Below, one piece after another: positions 7,945 to 15,265 of a stretch of 15,989 nt of DNA. The translations under genes and the position numbers were made by a program. The DNA comes from JANXLS01 sp038227045. Its GTDB lineage: Bacteria > Planctomycetota > SZUA-567 > H5-PLA8. A model generated the notes under the pieces. It did no database searches. It was not told where the DNA came from and saw only the letters and a list, made by a program, of their open reading frames with translations. Position 1 is the first letter of the stretch. Each line of letters begins with the position of its first letter. The stretch is taken from the NCBI GenBank assembly GCA_038227045.1, contig JBBRQD010000120.1:1-15989 (forward strand), written 5' to 3'.

Positions 7945-8182
7945 GACCCCGGCAGGGGTCTCGGAAATTAGCCGGGGGTTGAGCGTACCCGCGACACCCC
8001 CGGATAAATCGCCAAAATCGCCACTTCACCCCGGCAGGGGTGAAGGATGAATCAATGCAAACCTAGCGAATTTATCCGCGACCCCTGCCGGGGTCGAATT
8101 CATTCTAATGTACGCGTTCCGGGGGTGTCGGGCGAGTACGCCCTCGACCCCCGGCTAATATCCGTGACCCCTACCCGGGGTC
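7945..8182. repeat. Nested palindromic repeat cluster
   Basis: This is most of the 405-bp gap between two leftward genes and has no credible gene. The near-palindrome accccggcaggggt occurs at 7946-7959 and 8028-8041, inverted at 8081-8094, and as a variant at 8168-8182. A long imperfect inverted repeat joins about 7945-8004 with 8118-8182. Inside it, cggataaatcgc (8001-8012) pairs with gcgaatttatccg (8066-8078). Each outer arm also folds on itself through ccgggggt/acccccgg. The region can fold into one large cruciform or several hairpins. It may insulate the flanking transcripts, or be a nested insertion of mobile palindromes. Confidence 0.75.
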
Positions 8183-8240
8183 AATTCAATGCAATTCCAG
8201 TGATAGAACCGACGCTTACGGCCGCGTCGTTTCGTTTGTT

Positions 8241-8263
8241 GACGGGCTGGCAGCCCGTCCTAC
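8241..8263 (-). repeat. GTAG-type REP hairpin at 3' end of oxidoreductase gene
   Basis: Read on the minus strand this is GTAG followed by a hairpin with 8-bp arms (gacgggct at 8241-8248, agcccgtc at 8252-8259) and a 3-base loop. A GTAG tetranucleotide beside an imperfect palindrome is the hallmark of REP sequences acted on by RAYT (TnpA_REP) single-strand transposases. It ends 1 bp before the stop codon of the gene at 8265 and may act as a 3'-end stabilising stem. No T-tract follows, so it is not a classical terminator. Confidence 0.6.
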
Positions 8264-8264
8264 T

Positions 8265-9572
8265 TTACAGAATCCACGGCGCGCGCTTGGGCCGATCGAG
8301 CCACCGATTTGCGGCTTCGTCATTGAGGAACTGCTCTTTGACGGGATCCCATTTCAGCGAGCGGCCGAGCCAATAGGCAATGTTGCCCAAGTGGCAAACG
8401 CTTACCGATCGGCAGCCGATTTCGACATCCGTACAGGGACGCTGGCGCGTGTGAATGCAGTTGAGGAAATCGCGCTGATGTCCGGGGCTTTTGTACAGAC
8501 GCGTTTCGTTCGGGCCGATGGGGCGTGTCGCGAGGCTCGCCGGACTCGTGACGAGCTTCCCGCGGTTGACGAAGACCCAGCCCGCATCGCCGTAAAACAA
8601 CACGCCGTCGCCGTCGGGGAACGGCGCGGGCGTCTCGAACTTGAGGCTCTTATCCGCAGCATTGATGTGGTACATTTTGACACCGTTTGCGTAGACAAAT
8701 TTCAGCAGCGTGTTGTCCTGCGTGCCCGGCGGATGAATCTCGACGGGACCGCTATCGTCCATGCCCAGCCCCCATTGCGCGATGTCGAAATGATGCGCGC
8801 CCCAGTCGGTCATGTAGCCGCCGGAGTAATCGCGGAAATCGCGCCAACTGAACGGGTGAATTTTATTGTTGTAGCCGCGCGCGGGAGCCGGTCCAAGCCA
8901 CATATTCCAATCCATGCCTTGCGGAATCGGCTCGGTGGGGAGATGGCACTCGGCCGGAGGCCCGCCGACTTTGACGTAGACTTCCTTCACCTGGCCGATG
9001 AATCCATTGCGCACGATTTCGCAGGCGGTGCGGAATCCGGCGGACGCGCGCTGCATGGAGCCCGTTTGTAAAACGCGTCCGTATTGCCGCGTGGCGTTGA
9101 CCATTTTGCGCGCTTCGCCGATGGTCAGCGAGAGCGGCTTTTCGCAGTAGATATCCTTGCCGGCCTTCGCGGCGGCACAGGCGATCAGCGCGTGCCAGTG
9201 GTCGGGCGTGGCGATGACCACGGCGTCGATGTCATCGCGCGCGAGCACTTCGCGGAAGTCGTTGTACACATCGCAGCCCTTATAAGCGCCGCTCTTTTTA
9301 TCATCGGCGTATTTGGCTTCGACTTTGTCTTTCGCGCGGGTGCGATGCGGTTCGAAAACGTCGCAGACGGCGACGAACTGCGTCTCGGCGTCACCGAGGA
9401 ATCCGCCCAGCAATCCGGTGCCCTGTCCGCCCACGCCAATCGACGCCATATTGATGCGGCTGTTGGGCGCGGCGCGCGTGGACTTCGAATAGATCATGGG
9501 AAGAGCCGCAACGGCGGCAGCACTCCCGGCGGTTTTCAAGAAGCGGCGGCGTGATGAGTTGAGGACTGGCAT
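8265..9572 (-). CDS. Tat-exported Gfo/Idh/MocA-family oxidoreductase
   Basis: An NAD(P)-dependent sugar dehydrogenase/glycosidase-type protein of 435 residues. The Tat signal SRRRFLKTAG (residues 7-16) shows it is exported folded with its cofactor. The Rossmann loop is GVGGQG (46-51), the family EKP motif is at 144-146 with the catalytic Lys 145, and WGAHHFD (257-263) has the conserved substrate-site histidines. The C-terminal block (HQRDFLNCIHTRQRP and the WD near the end) is typical of the exported branch common in Planctomycetes and Verrucomicrobia. ATG 9572 is preceded by a very strong GGAGGAATT; the in-frame start 12 codons earlier would bury the Tat motif. It probably oxidises a sugar or works as an NAD-dependent glycosidase in the periplasm, in line with the upstream hydrolase gene. 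Substrate unknown. Confidence 0.93.
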   Translation of the reverse strand: MPVLNSSRRRFLKTAGSAAAVAALPMIYSKSTRAAPNSRINMASIGVGGQGTGLLGGFLGDAETQFVAVCDVFEPHRTRAKDKVEAKYADDKKSGAYKGCDVYNDFREVLARDDIDAVVIATPDHWHALIACAAAKAGKDIYCEKPLSLTIGEARKMVNATRQYGRVLQTGSMQRASAGFRTACEIVRNGFIGQVKEVYVKVGGPPAECHLPTEPIPQGMDWNMWLGPAPARGYNNKIHPFSWRDFRDYSGGYMTDWGAHHFDIAQWGLGMDDSGPVEIHPPGTQDNTLLKFVYANGVKMYHINAADKSLKFETPAPFPDGDGVLFYGDAGWVFVNRGKLVTSPASLATRPIGPNETRLYKSPGHQRDFLNCIHTRQRPCTDVEIGCRSVSVCHLGNIAYWLGRSLKWDPVKEQFLNDEAANRWLDRPKRAPWIL

Positions 9573-9661
9573 AATTCCTCCGGCGACAGAAAAAAGTTGA
9601 ATTCCCACGCATTGAATACAATTGATTGTGGGAATGAACAGGGGAAATCAATAGAAATAAT

Positions 9662-9685
9662 AAAGAGGGGTTAGGGGTTAGGGGT
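9662..9685. repeat. Short tandem ttagggg heptamers
   Basis: In the 123-bp gap between the propeller-like gene and the oxidoreductase gene, the unit gaggggttaggggttaggggtga holds two exact ttagggg copies and a degenerate third. G-runs of four at 7-base spacing could form a G-quadruplex on the plus strand. Being within a likely leftward operon, the transcript carries the C-rich strand, so any effect would be at DNA level. This may be chance. Confidence 0.4.
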
Positions 9686-9695
9686 GAACGGCCCT

Positions 9696-11402
9696 TCAAT
9701 TCACATTCGTCGCACTCACGCAGAACGGATAGCCCGGAAATTCCATCATGCCGCCGCATTCGAAATCGGCTTTGCCGTCTTCGCCGACGGGAAATTTCAT
9801 GCCGCCTTGTGTGGCGAAGTTGATTGGTGAACAGCGGTAATTAATGATCTTTTTTCCTTTGAAATCGGCGACGGTGATAAAGTTTGTTTCGATGCCGTGC
9901 GTGTCGGCGACTTCGACATCGACCGGATCGATCATGCGTTTATCGCGCAACCGACGCGTCACGACCGCGGTGTCGCCGGTCAATTTAAACCACTCGATTT
10001 CACGGTCACCGCGCGACACCGCCAGGAATGAGTCGGAGCTGCCTTTTTGATGCGTGAGGCGCACCGGATTATTGCCGAGCTTGAATTCGCCGACTTTGCC
10101 GATTTGGTTCGGCAGCGCGGGCGCGTCGGTTGCGAGACCGCCGACCGCGTAGATGCCGACGGTGCCATCCATCGAGGCGATAAACGCGCGCGCCTTATCT
10201 TCGCCAGTAAAGGTGGCCGTCGCCGCCGTGGGTTCCTTCACGTCGATTGTAGCCACCAGCTTGGGCATCCAGGACGGATCTTTTTCAAACGTGACGGGCC
10301 ACTGTTCCGGTGCCGGGCCTTGATCGCGCGTCTTTTTGTAATTCTCGTCACTGGTGAAATACATCTCGCGCACGTGCTGGAAGAGCGGCTGAAGATCGAC
10401 GAAGCAGGCTTTGTTTTCGTAGCGCGCGGTCACAATCGCAAAGCCCGCGCTGTTCGTGTAGTGCTCGTTGCCACTCTTGTAAAAGCTGTTGCGATCGTTG
10501 GGCCGGCTCAGGTCGAAGCTCCGCAACATGCCGGCATTGCCGTCGGGACCATTGAGCCGGCCGGGAATGTGGTTGCCCACCGCGCAGATGCCGGTCGGCG
10601 CGACGATGCCCGGAAGATCAATGTAGCCCAGCAGTTTCATGCCGGTCAGCAAGCCGACGTTGGCGAGGCACGGATGCGAATCCGGCCAGTCGTGCACGAA
10701 GCCTTTCACGCCACCGCCGGTCAAAGCAATCACGGCGATTTGAGCCATCATCTTTTTCGTATCGCAAACCGTGATGAGCGCGAATTCGTTGCGCGGCGTG
10801 ACGGTGATGGCGACGGGCAATTTCTCGGGCGGAAGAGTCAAACTCGGGTGCCCGCCGGCGGCCGTGACGGTTCCGGCGGTGCCGACGAATCCGCTCGAAA
10901 ATACGATCACGCCGCAGTTGGACCAGGTGCTCAGGCCGCGCGCCATGCCGAGAGGCACGCCCAGCGCTTTGCCTCCGGATTTCTGCCATTGCGCGACGGA
11001 AGGCTCGGGGCGGAAGCCGCTGTTCCACGGCGCTTCGGGTTTCTGGCAGAAATATCCGTGATCCGATTGATGGATGCTGACGCGATCGACGCCGGGACCT
11101 TGGTCGGGGAAATAGACAATCTGGCCCTGTGTGCTGCTGTAGTCGCCGGCCTCTTTTTTCCATTCGCCGCCGACCTGGTAGGAGCGCTTGCCTTTGACTT
11201 CCTTGTCGGGGCGCAGCCAGATTAGCGGCGGTTCGGGCAATTTGATGGTCTTGTGAAAGAAGTCGTATTCCGGCCCCAACCGGCGATACATGCCCTCCAG
11301 GCTGAAGTCGGAGATGTTCTTGAGAAGCTGCTGCTTGTCCGCTGCCGGGCAGCCGATGGTAAATGAGAGCGCGATTGCGATGAGAGCTGCGATGGAACGC
11401 AT
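9696..11402 (-). CDS. Secreted protein of unknown function, beta-propeller-like
   Basis: I do not recognise the family. The 568-residue product has a signal sequence (MRSIAALIAIALSFTIG), with either Sec cleavage after CPA or a weak lipobox (TIGC), so it is periplasmic or lipid-anchored. Blade-like beta patterns recur, for instance PVAITVTPRNEFALITVCD (about 198-216) and NNPVRLTHQKGSSDSFLAVSR (about 444-464), which suggests a YVTN/WD-like propeller. Several Cys near both ends (CDTKK, YRCSP, DFECGG, YPFCVS) could make disulfides. ATG 11402 has AAGGAAG eight bases upstream. It lies 15 bp after the alpha/beta hydrolase gene and upstream of the Tat oxidoreductase, so a shared job in handling an extracytoplasmic substrate is likely. 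A substrate-binding role is a guess. Confidence 0.7.
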   Translation of the reverse strand: MRSIAALIAIALSFTIGCPAADKQQLLKNISDFSLEGMYRRLGPEYDFFHKTIKLPEPPLIWLRPDKEVKGKRSYQVGGEWKKEAGDYSSTQGQIVYFPDQGPGVDRVSIHQSDHGYFCQKPEAPWNSGFRPEPSVAQWQKSGGKALGVPLGMARGLSTWSNCGVIVFSSGFVGTAGTVTAAGGHPSLTLPPEKLPVAITVTPRNEFALITVCDTKKMMAQIAVIALTGGGVKGFVHDWPDSHPCLANVGLLTGMKLLGYIDLPGIVAPTGICAVGNHIPGRLNGPDGNAGMLRSFDLSRPNDRNSFYKSGNEHYTNSAGFAIVTARYENKACFVDLQPLFQHVREMYFTSDENYKKTRDQGPAPEQWPVTFEKDPSWMPKLVATIDVKEPTAATATFTGEDKARAFIASMDGTVGIYAVGGLATDAPALPNQIGKVGEFKLGNNPVRLTHQKGSSDSFLAVSRGDREIEWFKLTGDTAVVTRRLRDKRMIDPVDVEVADTHGIETNFITVADFKGKKIINYRCSPINFATQGGMKFPVGEDGKADFECGGMMEFPGYPFCVSATNVN

Positions 11403-11417
11403 TGCGTGGTTCTTCCT

Positions 11418-12551
11418 TTATTTATCTGCTTCGTGTGTCTTTAAAAAGTGCTCGAAGAACGCATAAATCTGGTCGTTCGATTCCGTCGTTGGCGTGTGGT
11501 CCTTGCGGTTGGTCATCGCCACGCGATCTTTCTGGCCGAGAAATGCGTTGACCGCAACGGCGTGATTTAAGGCGATCCAGCGCGCCGAAAAATCTTCCGA
11601 TCCTCCGGATACCAGAAACGGGCGCGGCGCCATCAGCGTGTGAAGTTCGTGCAGATCGCGGCCTGATTCGCGCATGATCGTGTACGGGCCGGTGCTGGGA
11701 TTGGCGGGCGTGATCAGGCCGGGCTTGCGCGTTTTTTGCGGATCGTTTCCCAGATACCACGGTTCCCAATAGTTGACATTCCCGCGCGAGTCGTCAAAGA
11801 CAATGCCGGGATCGGACCACACTCCGCATGCGTATTTATCGTGGAGACACGACGCGAACATCGCCCATTTCCCGCCAAACGAATGCCCGACGACGCCGAT
11901 GCGCGCGGGTTCCACGCTGGGGTGCTGGGCGAGGGCCGTGTGGCAATTGGCAGCGATGTAACCCAGATACGACAGAGGCTGGCAGGCCGCTTTCCCCAGT
12001 TCAGGTTTGCGCGCGTCGCCGCCGGGCGAGCCAATGGACAGCGTCACGAAATCGCGGCGCGCAAGTTGGTAGGCGAAATCGCGGAGCTCGCCCTTCTTGC
12101 CGGCCAATCCAATGCTGGTTTCCGGATCGTAGTACGGCACGAACACCGCCGGAAACGGTCCCTTGCCGTCGGGCACGAGCAGATAACCGTCGGCCAGAAC
12201 GTTCTCAGCGATCTCGACTTTCACCCAATATTGCGTGAAGTTATCGCGGTGCTCGTTCTTGACGGCTTCCAGTTTAGGCTTGGCGAGCAACGCTGGCCAC
12301 GGCCCCATGAGGCCATGCCATTTCGCGAGGATTTCGGCGCGGCGCGCCTGCCAGTCGCCGGCATACTTGACCGGATGACCATCGTAGAATTTCAACGGTG
12401 AAGTGAACGCGCCAAATTGATTCGCGAATTCAGCCGGCGGCGAAAAGAACGGCGCAATGCGCGCCCACGCGGCGTCAGGCTCAGCGCTGTGCGCGGGCAC
12501 AAGAGACAAGACTAAACTTGCCGCGCACAAAATGGCGATGTGTCGTTTCAT
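11418..12551 (-). CDS. Secreted alpha/beta hydrolase (esterase/peptidase-like)
   Basis: A 377-residue exported serine hydrolase of the acetylxylan-esterase/dienelactone/S9-like superfamily. A Sec signal (MKRHIAILCAASLVLSLVPA) probably ends at HSA. The nucleophile elbow is GHSFGG with Ser 224. The likely acid is Asp in GGSEDFSARW and the base His in RKDHTPTTES near the C-terminus. The N-terminal segment with WHGLMGPWP and the DGYLLVPDGKGPFPAV strand is typical of large esterases that act on plant or microbial polysaccharide ester groups. ATG 12551 (GGAG 12 bases upstream) puts the signal peptide at the start; the open frame reaches back to 12638 without sense. It is the first gene of a probable three-gene leftward operon and is divergent from the methyltransferase gene. 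The substrate is not evident. Confidence 0.88.
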   Translation of the reverse strand: MKRHIAILCAASLVLSLVPAHSAEPDAAWARIAPFFSPPAEFANQFGAFTSPLKFYDGHPVKYAGDWQARRAEILAKWHGLMGPWPALLAKPKLEAVKNEHRDNFTQYWVKVEIAENVLADGYLLVPDGKGPFPAVFVPYYDPETSIGLAGKKGELRDFAYQLARRDFVTLSIGSPGGDARKPELGKAACQPLSYLGYIAANCHTALAQHPSVEPARIGVVGHSFGGKWAMFASCLHDKYACGVWSDPGIVFDDSRGNVNYWEPWYLGNDPQKTRKPGLITPANPSTGPYTIMRESGRDLHELHTLMAPRPFLVSGGSEDFSARWIALNHAVAVNAFLGQKDRVAMTNRKDHTPTTESNDQIYAFFEHFLKTHEADK

Positions 12552-12650
12552 GTAATTCGGGTTCTCCACGCTCACTATAATGACGTATACTTTAATTTTT
12601 GATACACGGAATATGCCGATTTTTAAGGGTATTGTCAAATTGCGACGTTT

Positions 12651-12704
12651 GTAGTCCCGCCTTCAGGCGGTCCGGCAACGAAGACCGCCTGAAGGCGGGA
12701 CTAC
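12651..12704. repeat. REPIN-like perfect inverted repeat, GTAG at both ends
   Basis: Two perfect 21-bp arms (12651-12671 and 12684-12704) flank a 12-base spacer. Each arm starts on its outer end with GTAG and holds its own hairpin ccgcc-ttca-ggcgg, so this is two REP units in inverted orientation, the layout called a REPIN. Perfect arm identity suggests recent movement or conversion. It lies in the 246-bp divergent region between the alpha/beta hydrolase and the methyltransferase genes; the rest of that region (12552-12650, 12705-12797) shows no clear promoter boxes to me. Confidence 0.85.
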
Positions 12705-12797
12705 GAACGATCCAATTCTGTTATTGCCATAACGGCAAATCGTTGTAAAAAAGTTCAGCCGAGGCCGCAATTGCAAGCACACTAGAGAGGGCGGGAT

Positions 12798-14576
12798 ATG
12801 GCGTTAGAGTTCAACCCGCTTGACTATCCTCAATCTTTGGAGTTGCCGAAACGGGTCAGCGCGGACGCCCGCCTTGAGCATATTCCGTTTGCCAAAGTCC
12901 TGGTTAAATTGCTGCGCCCGAAAGTCGTCGTCGATTTGGGCGTCTGCCAGGGCGATTCGTATCTGGCGCTCTGCGATGCCGTCGCGGCGCTGGGCTTGAA
13001 GATTGCCTGCCACGGAGTGGACACCTGGAAGGGTGACATGCACGGTGGCCTGAACGACGAAAAGTGTTTGAACGAGCTGCGCGTTTTCCACGATCCGCTG
13101 TACGGCCATTTTTCCCAACTGCTTCAAAGTCCCATCGCCGAAGCCGCGACACATTTCTCGGAAGGCAGCATTGAACTGCTGCACATCGACAGCCACATCA
13201 CCTTCGAGGCCGTTTGCCACGACTGGGAAGCGTGGCGTCCGAAACTCAGCCGCAACAGCGTGGTGCTGTTCCAGAACACGAACACGCGCGAGCAAGGATA
13301 CGGCGTCTGGCGGTTGTGGGAGCAACTGCGGGTCACGTACCGGAATTTCGAATTCACGCACGGTTACGGCATGGGCGTTCTCGCGCTCAGCCCCGGCATT
13401 CCGGAATCGGTGAATGCGTTTCTGTCGTTCGCCGAAAAGAACCCCGTGCTGGTCCGCAATTATTTCTTCGCGCTCGGCAGCCGCGCGACCATGCAAGCCA
13501 GAATCGGCGCGGACCTCGCGGCGCTTCAGACCCGCGATGCGCGGATTATGGACTATGACGCAAAGGCCCGTGCCTTGGATTGCGAAGTCGAAAAGCTGGA
13601 CCTCCTAAGCCGCTCGCGCGGGGACGAAGTTGAGAAACTCACACACGAAAGCCGCTCCCAAGCCGAAGCAATTGTGAAGCTCGACGCGCTGAACCAGTCC
13701 CGCGCAGGCGAAATCGAAAAGCTGGATCGCGACCGAGCACACAATGCGGCGGAACTCGAAAAGCTTCGCCCGTTGTGCCAATCCAATGCCGCCGAAATCG
13801 AGAAGCTCAACACCCTGTGCCAGGCGCGTGCCACGGAAATCAAGAAGCTCGAACGCGAGCGCGCGAGCAGCGCCGCGGAACTTGAAAAGCTTCGCCCGTT
13901 GTGCCAATCCAATGCCGCCGAAATCGCGACGCTGAACGCTCTGTGCCAGACACGCGCGACGGAAATTGAGAAGCTCGAACGCCAGGGCGCGACGCGCACC
14001 ACTAAAATTGAAAAACTCGAGACCGCTTCCCAGGTGCATGCGAGCGATATCAAAAAGCTCGAGAACCTGTGCCAATCCCGTGCGGGCGAAATCGAAAAGA
14101 TGGAACGCCTGCACAAATCCCGTGACGGTGAGATCGAGAAACTGGAACGCTTGTCCAAGTCCCGCACCGACGAGATCGAAAAGCTGGAGCGCCTGCACAA
14201 ATCCCGCGATGTCGAAACGGCCAAACTCGAACAACTCAGCCAGTCCCGAGCGGACGAGCTCAAAAAGCTCCAGGCTCAAGTCAAATCAAACGAAGAATTC
14301 GTACGCACGCATCAAGCCGATGCGCTTGCGCAGACCGAACAAATCAAGAAATTGCAGGCCGAACTTTCGGGACTGCGCGACGAACACGCCGCGTTGCGCA
14401 AAGAAGCCGACGGACTGAAGGACGAAGGCGCAAAGCTGCGAGAGGACGCAAAACGCATCTCGAACGGCTGGGGTTTCAAACTCAGTCAGATTCTTGCGGC
14501 ACCCTTTAGACTTATGAAGGGGAAGGTGGACGGGAAAGCGCTTAACAGTCCGGCGGAGAGGATACATAAATCGTAA
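12798..14576 (+). CDS. SAM-methyltransferase-like domain fused to long 14-residue-repeat coiled coil
   Basis: A 592-residue protein. Residues 1-240 are a class I SAM methyltransferase of the Methyltransf_24 type: motif I DLGVCQGDSY from Asp 46, VDTWKGD (74-80), HIDSH (129-133), and the VLFxxTNxRExxxGVWRLW block typical of glycan-cluster relatives. In that block the usual HDT is QNT (Gln 159, Asn 160), so a metal or catalytic position is changed. Residues 263-500 are seventeen tandem 14-residue units of the form EIEKLERLxxSRxx, each two heptads and strongly charged, forming a rod of roughly 35 nm if fully helical. Further helix and an amphipathic C-terminus (GWGFKLSQILAAPFRLMKG) follow. GAGAGGG precedes ATG 12798. 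It may be an envelope-glycan modifying or length-measuring protein; inferred from architecture, not shown. Confidence 0.85.
   Translation: MALEFNPLDYPQSLELPKRVSADARLEHIPFAKVLVKLLRPKVVVDLGVCQGDSYLALCDAVAALGLKIACHGVDTWKGDMHGGLNDEKCLNELRVFHDPLYGHFSQLLQSPIAEAATHFSEGSIELLHIDSHITFEAVCHDWEAWRPKLSRNSVVLFQNTNTREQGYGVWRLWEQLRVTYRNFEFTHGYGMGVLALSPGIPESVNAFLSFAEKNPVLVRNYFFALGSRATMQARIGADLAALQTRDARIMDYDAKARALDCEVEKLDLLSRSRGDEVEKLTHESRSQAEAIVKLDALNQSRAGEIEKLDRDRAHNAAELEKLRPLCQSNAAEIEKLNTLCQARATEIKKLERERASSAAELEKLRPLCQSNAAEIATLNALCQTRATEIEKLERQGATRTTKIEKLETASQVHASDIKKLENLCQSRAGEIEKMERLHKSRDGEIEKLERLSKSRTDEIEKLERLHKSRDVETAKLEQLSQSRADELKKLQAQVKSNEEFVRTHQADALAQTEQIKKLQAELSGLRDEHAALRKEADGLKDEGAKLREDAKRISNGWGFKLSQILAAPFRLMKGKVDGKALNSPAERIHKS
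13584..14297 (+). repeat. Seventeen tandem 42-bp coding repeats
   Basis: Each 42-bp unit encodes 14 residues with consensus E-I-E-K-L-E-R-L-x-x-S-R-x-x. A higher-order 126-bp duplication is visible: units 4-6 and 7-9 match unit by unit, and units 5 and 8 (from 13752 and 13878) differ by a single silent base over the 42. This indicates recent expansion by slippage or unequal recombination, so copy number may vary between strains. Confidence 0.85.
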
Positions 14577-14599
14577 CCGACCGATCAGGTAGGCCGATC

Positions 14600-14620
14600 C
14601 TTTTTCCCGAAAGGAAAAAG
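14600..14620 (+). promoter_or_regulatory. Hairpin enclosing the ribosome binding site of the pseudopilin-like gene
   Basis: Arms ctttttcc (14600-14607) and ggaaaaag (14613-14620) pair perfectly over 8 bp around the loop cgaaa. The 3' arm contains the AAGGA ribosome site (14611-14615, partly in the loop) and ends 3 bases before ATG 14624. The stem is A-U rich and weak, so it could melt with temperature or with a ribosome arriving from upstream, giving translational control. Chance A/T symmetry is the alternative. Confidence 0.4.
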
Positions 14621-14623
14621 CGT

Positions 14624-15238
14624 ATGTCTAAAATCATATCACGAGTGATGATTGGCAGTTTTAGCCTATTTGAGACACTCTGCATTATGACCGTTGCAGT
14701 GGTGGGTATTGTGGCAGTGATCTCCATACCGAACTTTCGACGGTCACGCGATTGTTGTAATTGCGAAACCGCCGCCGTTTGGTCATGCAAGACTTATTGT
14801 ACTGCTCAGGACATTTATCGACGCAAAGATTACAACAACGACGGTGTGCTTGAATACGCTCAAGCACTGAGTGGAAACAATAGCCTTTACGAAACGAAAG
14901 TCGGATTGGGCGATGTTGCGATGATCGATAGGTCGTTCGCGAATGCGGAAGGAATTGCAGGAACGGCCCTTCCGAAGGAGGGATATTGTTTTAAGGTACT
15001 GACCAAGCAAGGTACAAAGGCTCCCGGCGGTGCCAAGGACTTTATTAAGAATGGTCACATGACCGAGGGGTATGCGCTCGTGGCCTATCCGGCAAAATAC
15101 GATATACCGACACGAAATACCTATATCGTGAGCAACGATGGAATAGTTTATCAGAAGAACATGGGCACCGCAACACATTCGATTGTCGATAAAATGACTG
15201 AATACAATCCGGACGAGACGTGGGTCGTCGCGGAATAA
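14624..15238 (+). CDS. Pseudopilin-like DUF2950-family protein with cysteine cluster
   Basis: A 204-residue exported protein. The N-terminus is a type IV prepilin/pseudopilin signal: FSLFETL followed by a hydrophobic helix and IPNFRRSR. With cleavage before Phe 13, Glu 17 is the conserved +5 Glu and the -1 residue is Ser rather than Gly. Five cysteines follow closely (44, 45, 47, 55, 59), which is unusual for such proteins. DYNNDGVLE (69-77) resembles a calcium-binding loop. The C-terminal half (GGAKDFIKNGHMTEGYALVAYPAKY, IVSNDGIVYQKNMG) matches DUF2950 proteins, whose function is unknown. AAGGA lies eight bases before ATG 14624, within a hairpin. It shares a probable operon with the lipoprotein 27 bp downstream. 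It likely sits at the inner membrane or in a pilus-like fibre with its domain in the periplasm. Confidence 0.75.
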   Translation: MSKIISRVMIGSFSLFETLCIMTVAVVGIVAVISIPNFRRSRDCCNCETAAVWSCKTYCTAQDIYRRKDYNNDGVLEYAQALSGNNSLYETKVGLGDVAMIDRSFANAEGIAGTALPKEGYCFKVLTKQGTKAPGGAKDFIKNGHMTEGYALVAYPAKYDIPTRNTYIVSNDGIVYQKNMGTATHSIVDKMTEYNPDETWVVAE

Positions 15239-15265
15239 TCGGCGGATAGGTAGAAAGGAATTAGT

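Noticed and set aside
7945..8182. Palindrome nest considered as a CRISPR or origin region
   Set aside because: Spacing is irregular, copies alternate in orientation, and there are no DnaA boxes, AT-rich unwinding stretch or cas genes nearby.
10047..11225. Long plus-strand open frame of 392 codons
   Set aside because: It lies entirely antisense to the secreted propeller-like gene, is Arg/Ala-rich without domain motifs, and has no ribosome site; it is a shadow of the high-GC coding strand.
13553..14279. Two minus-strand frames of over 220 codons with regular repeats
   Set aside because: Their repeats are only the reverse reading of the 42-bp coding repeats of the coiled-coil protein.
13584..14297. 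Regular 42-bp spacing considered as a CRISPR array
   Set aside because: There are no unique spacers between repeats; units are contiguous, in frame and coding.
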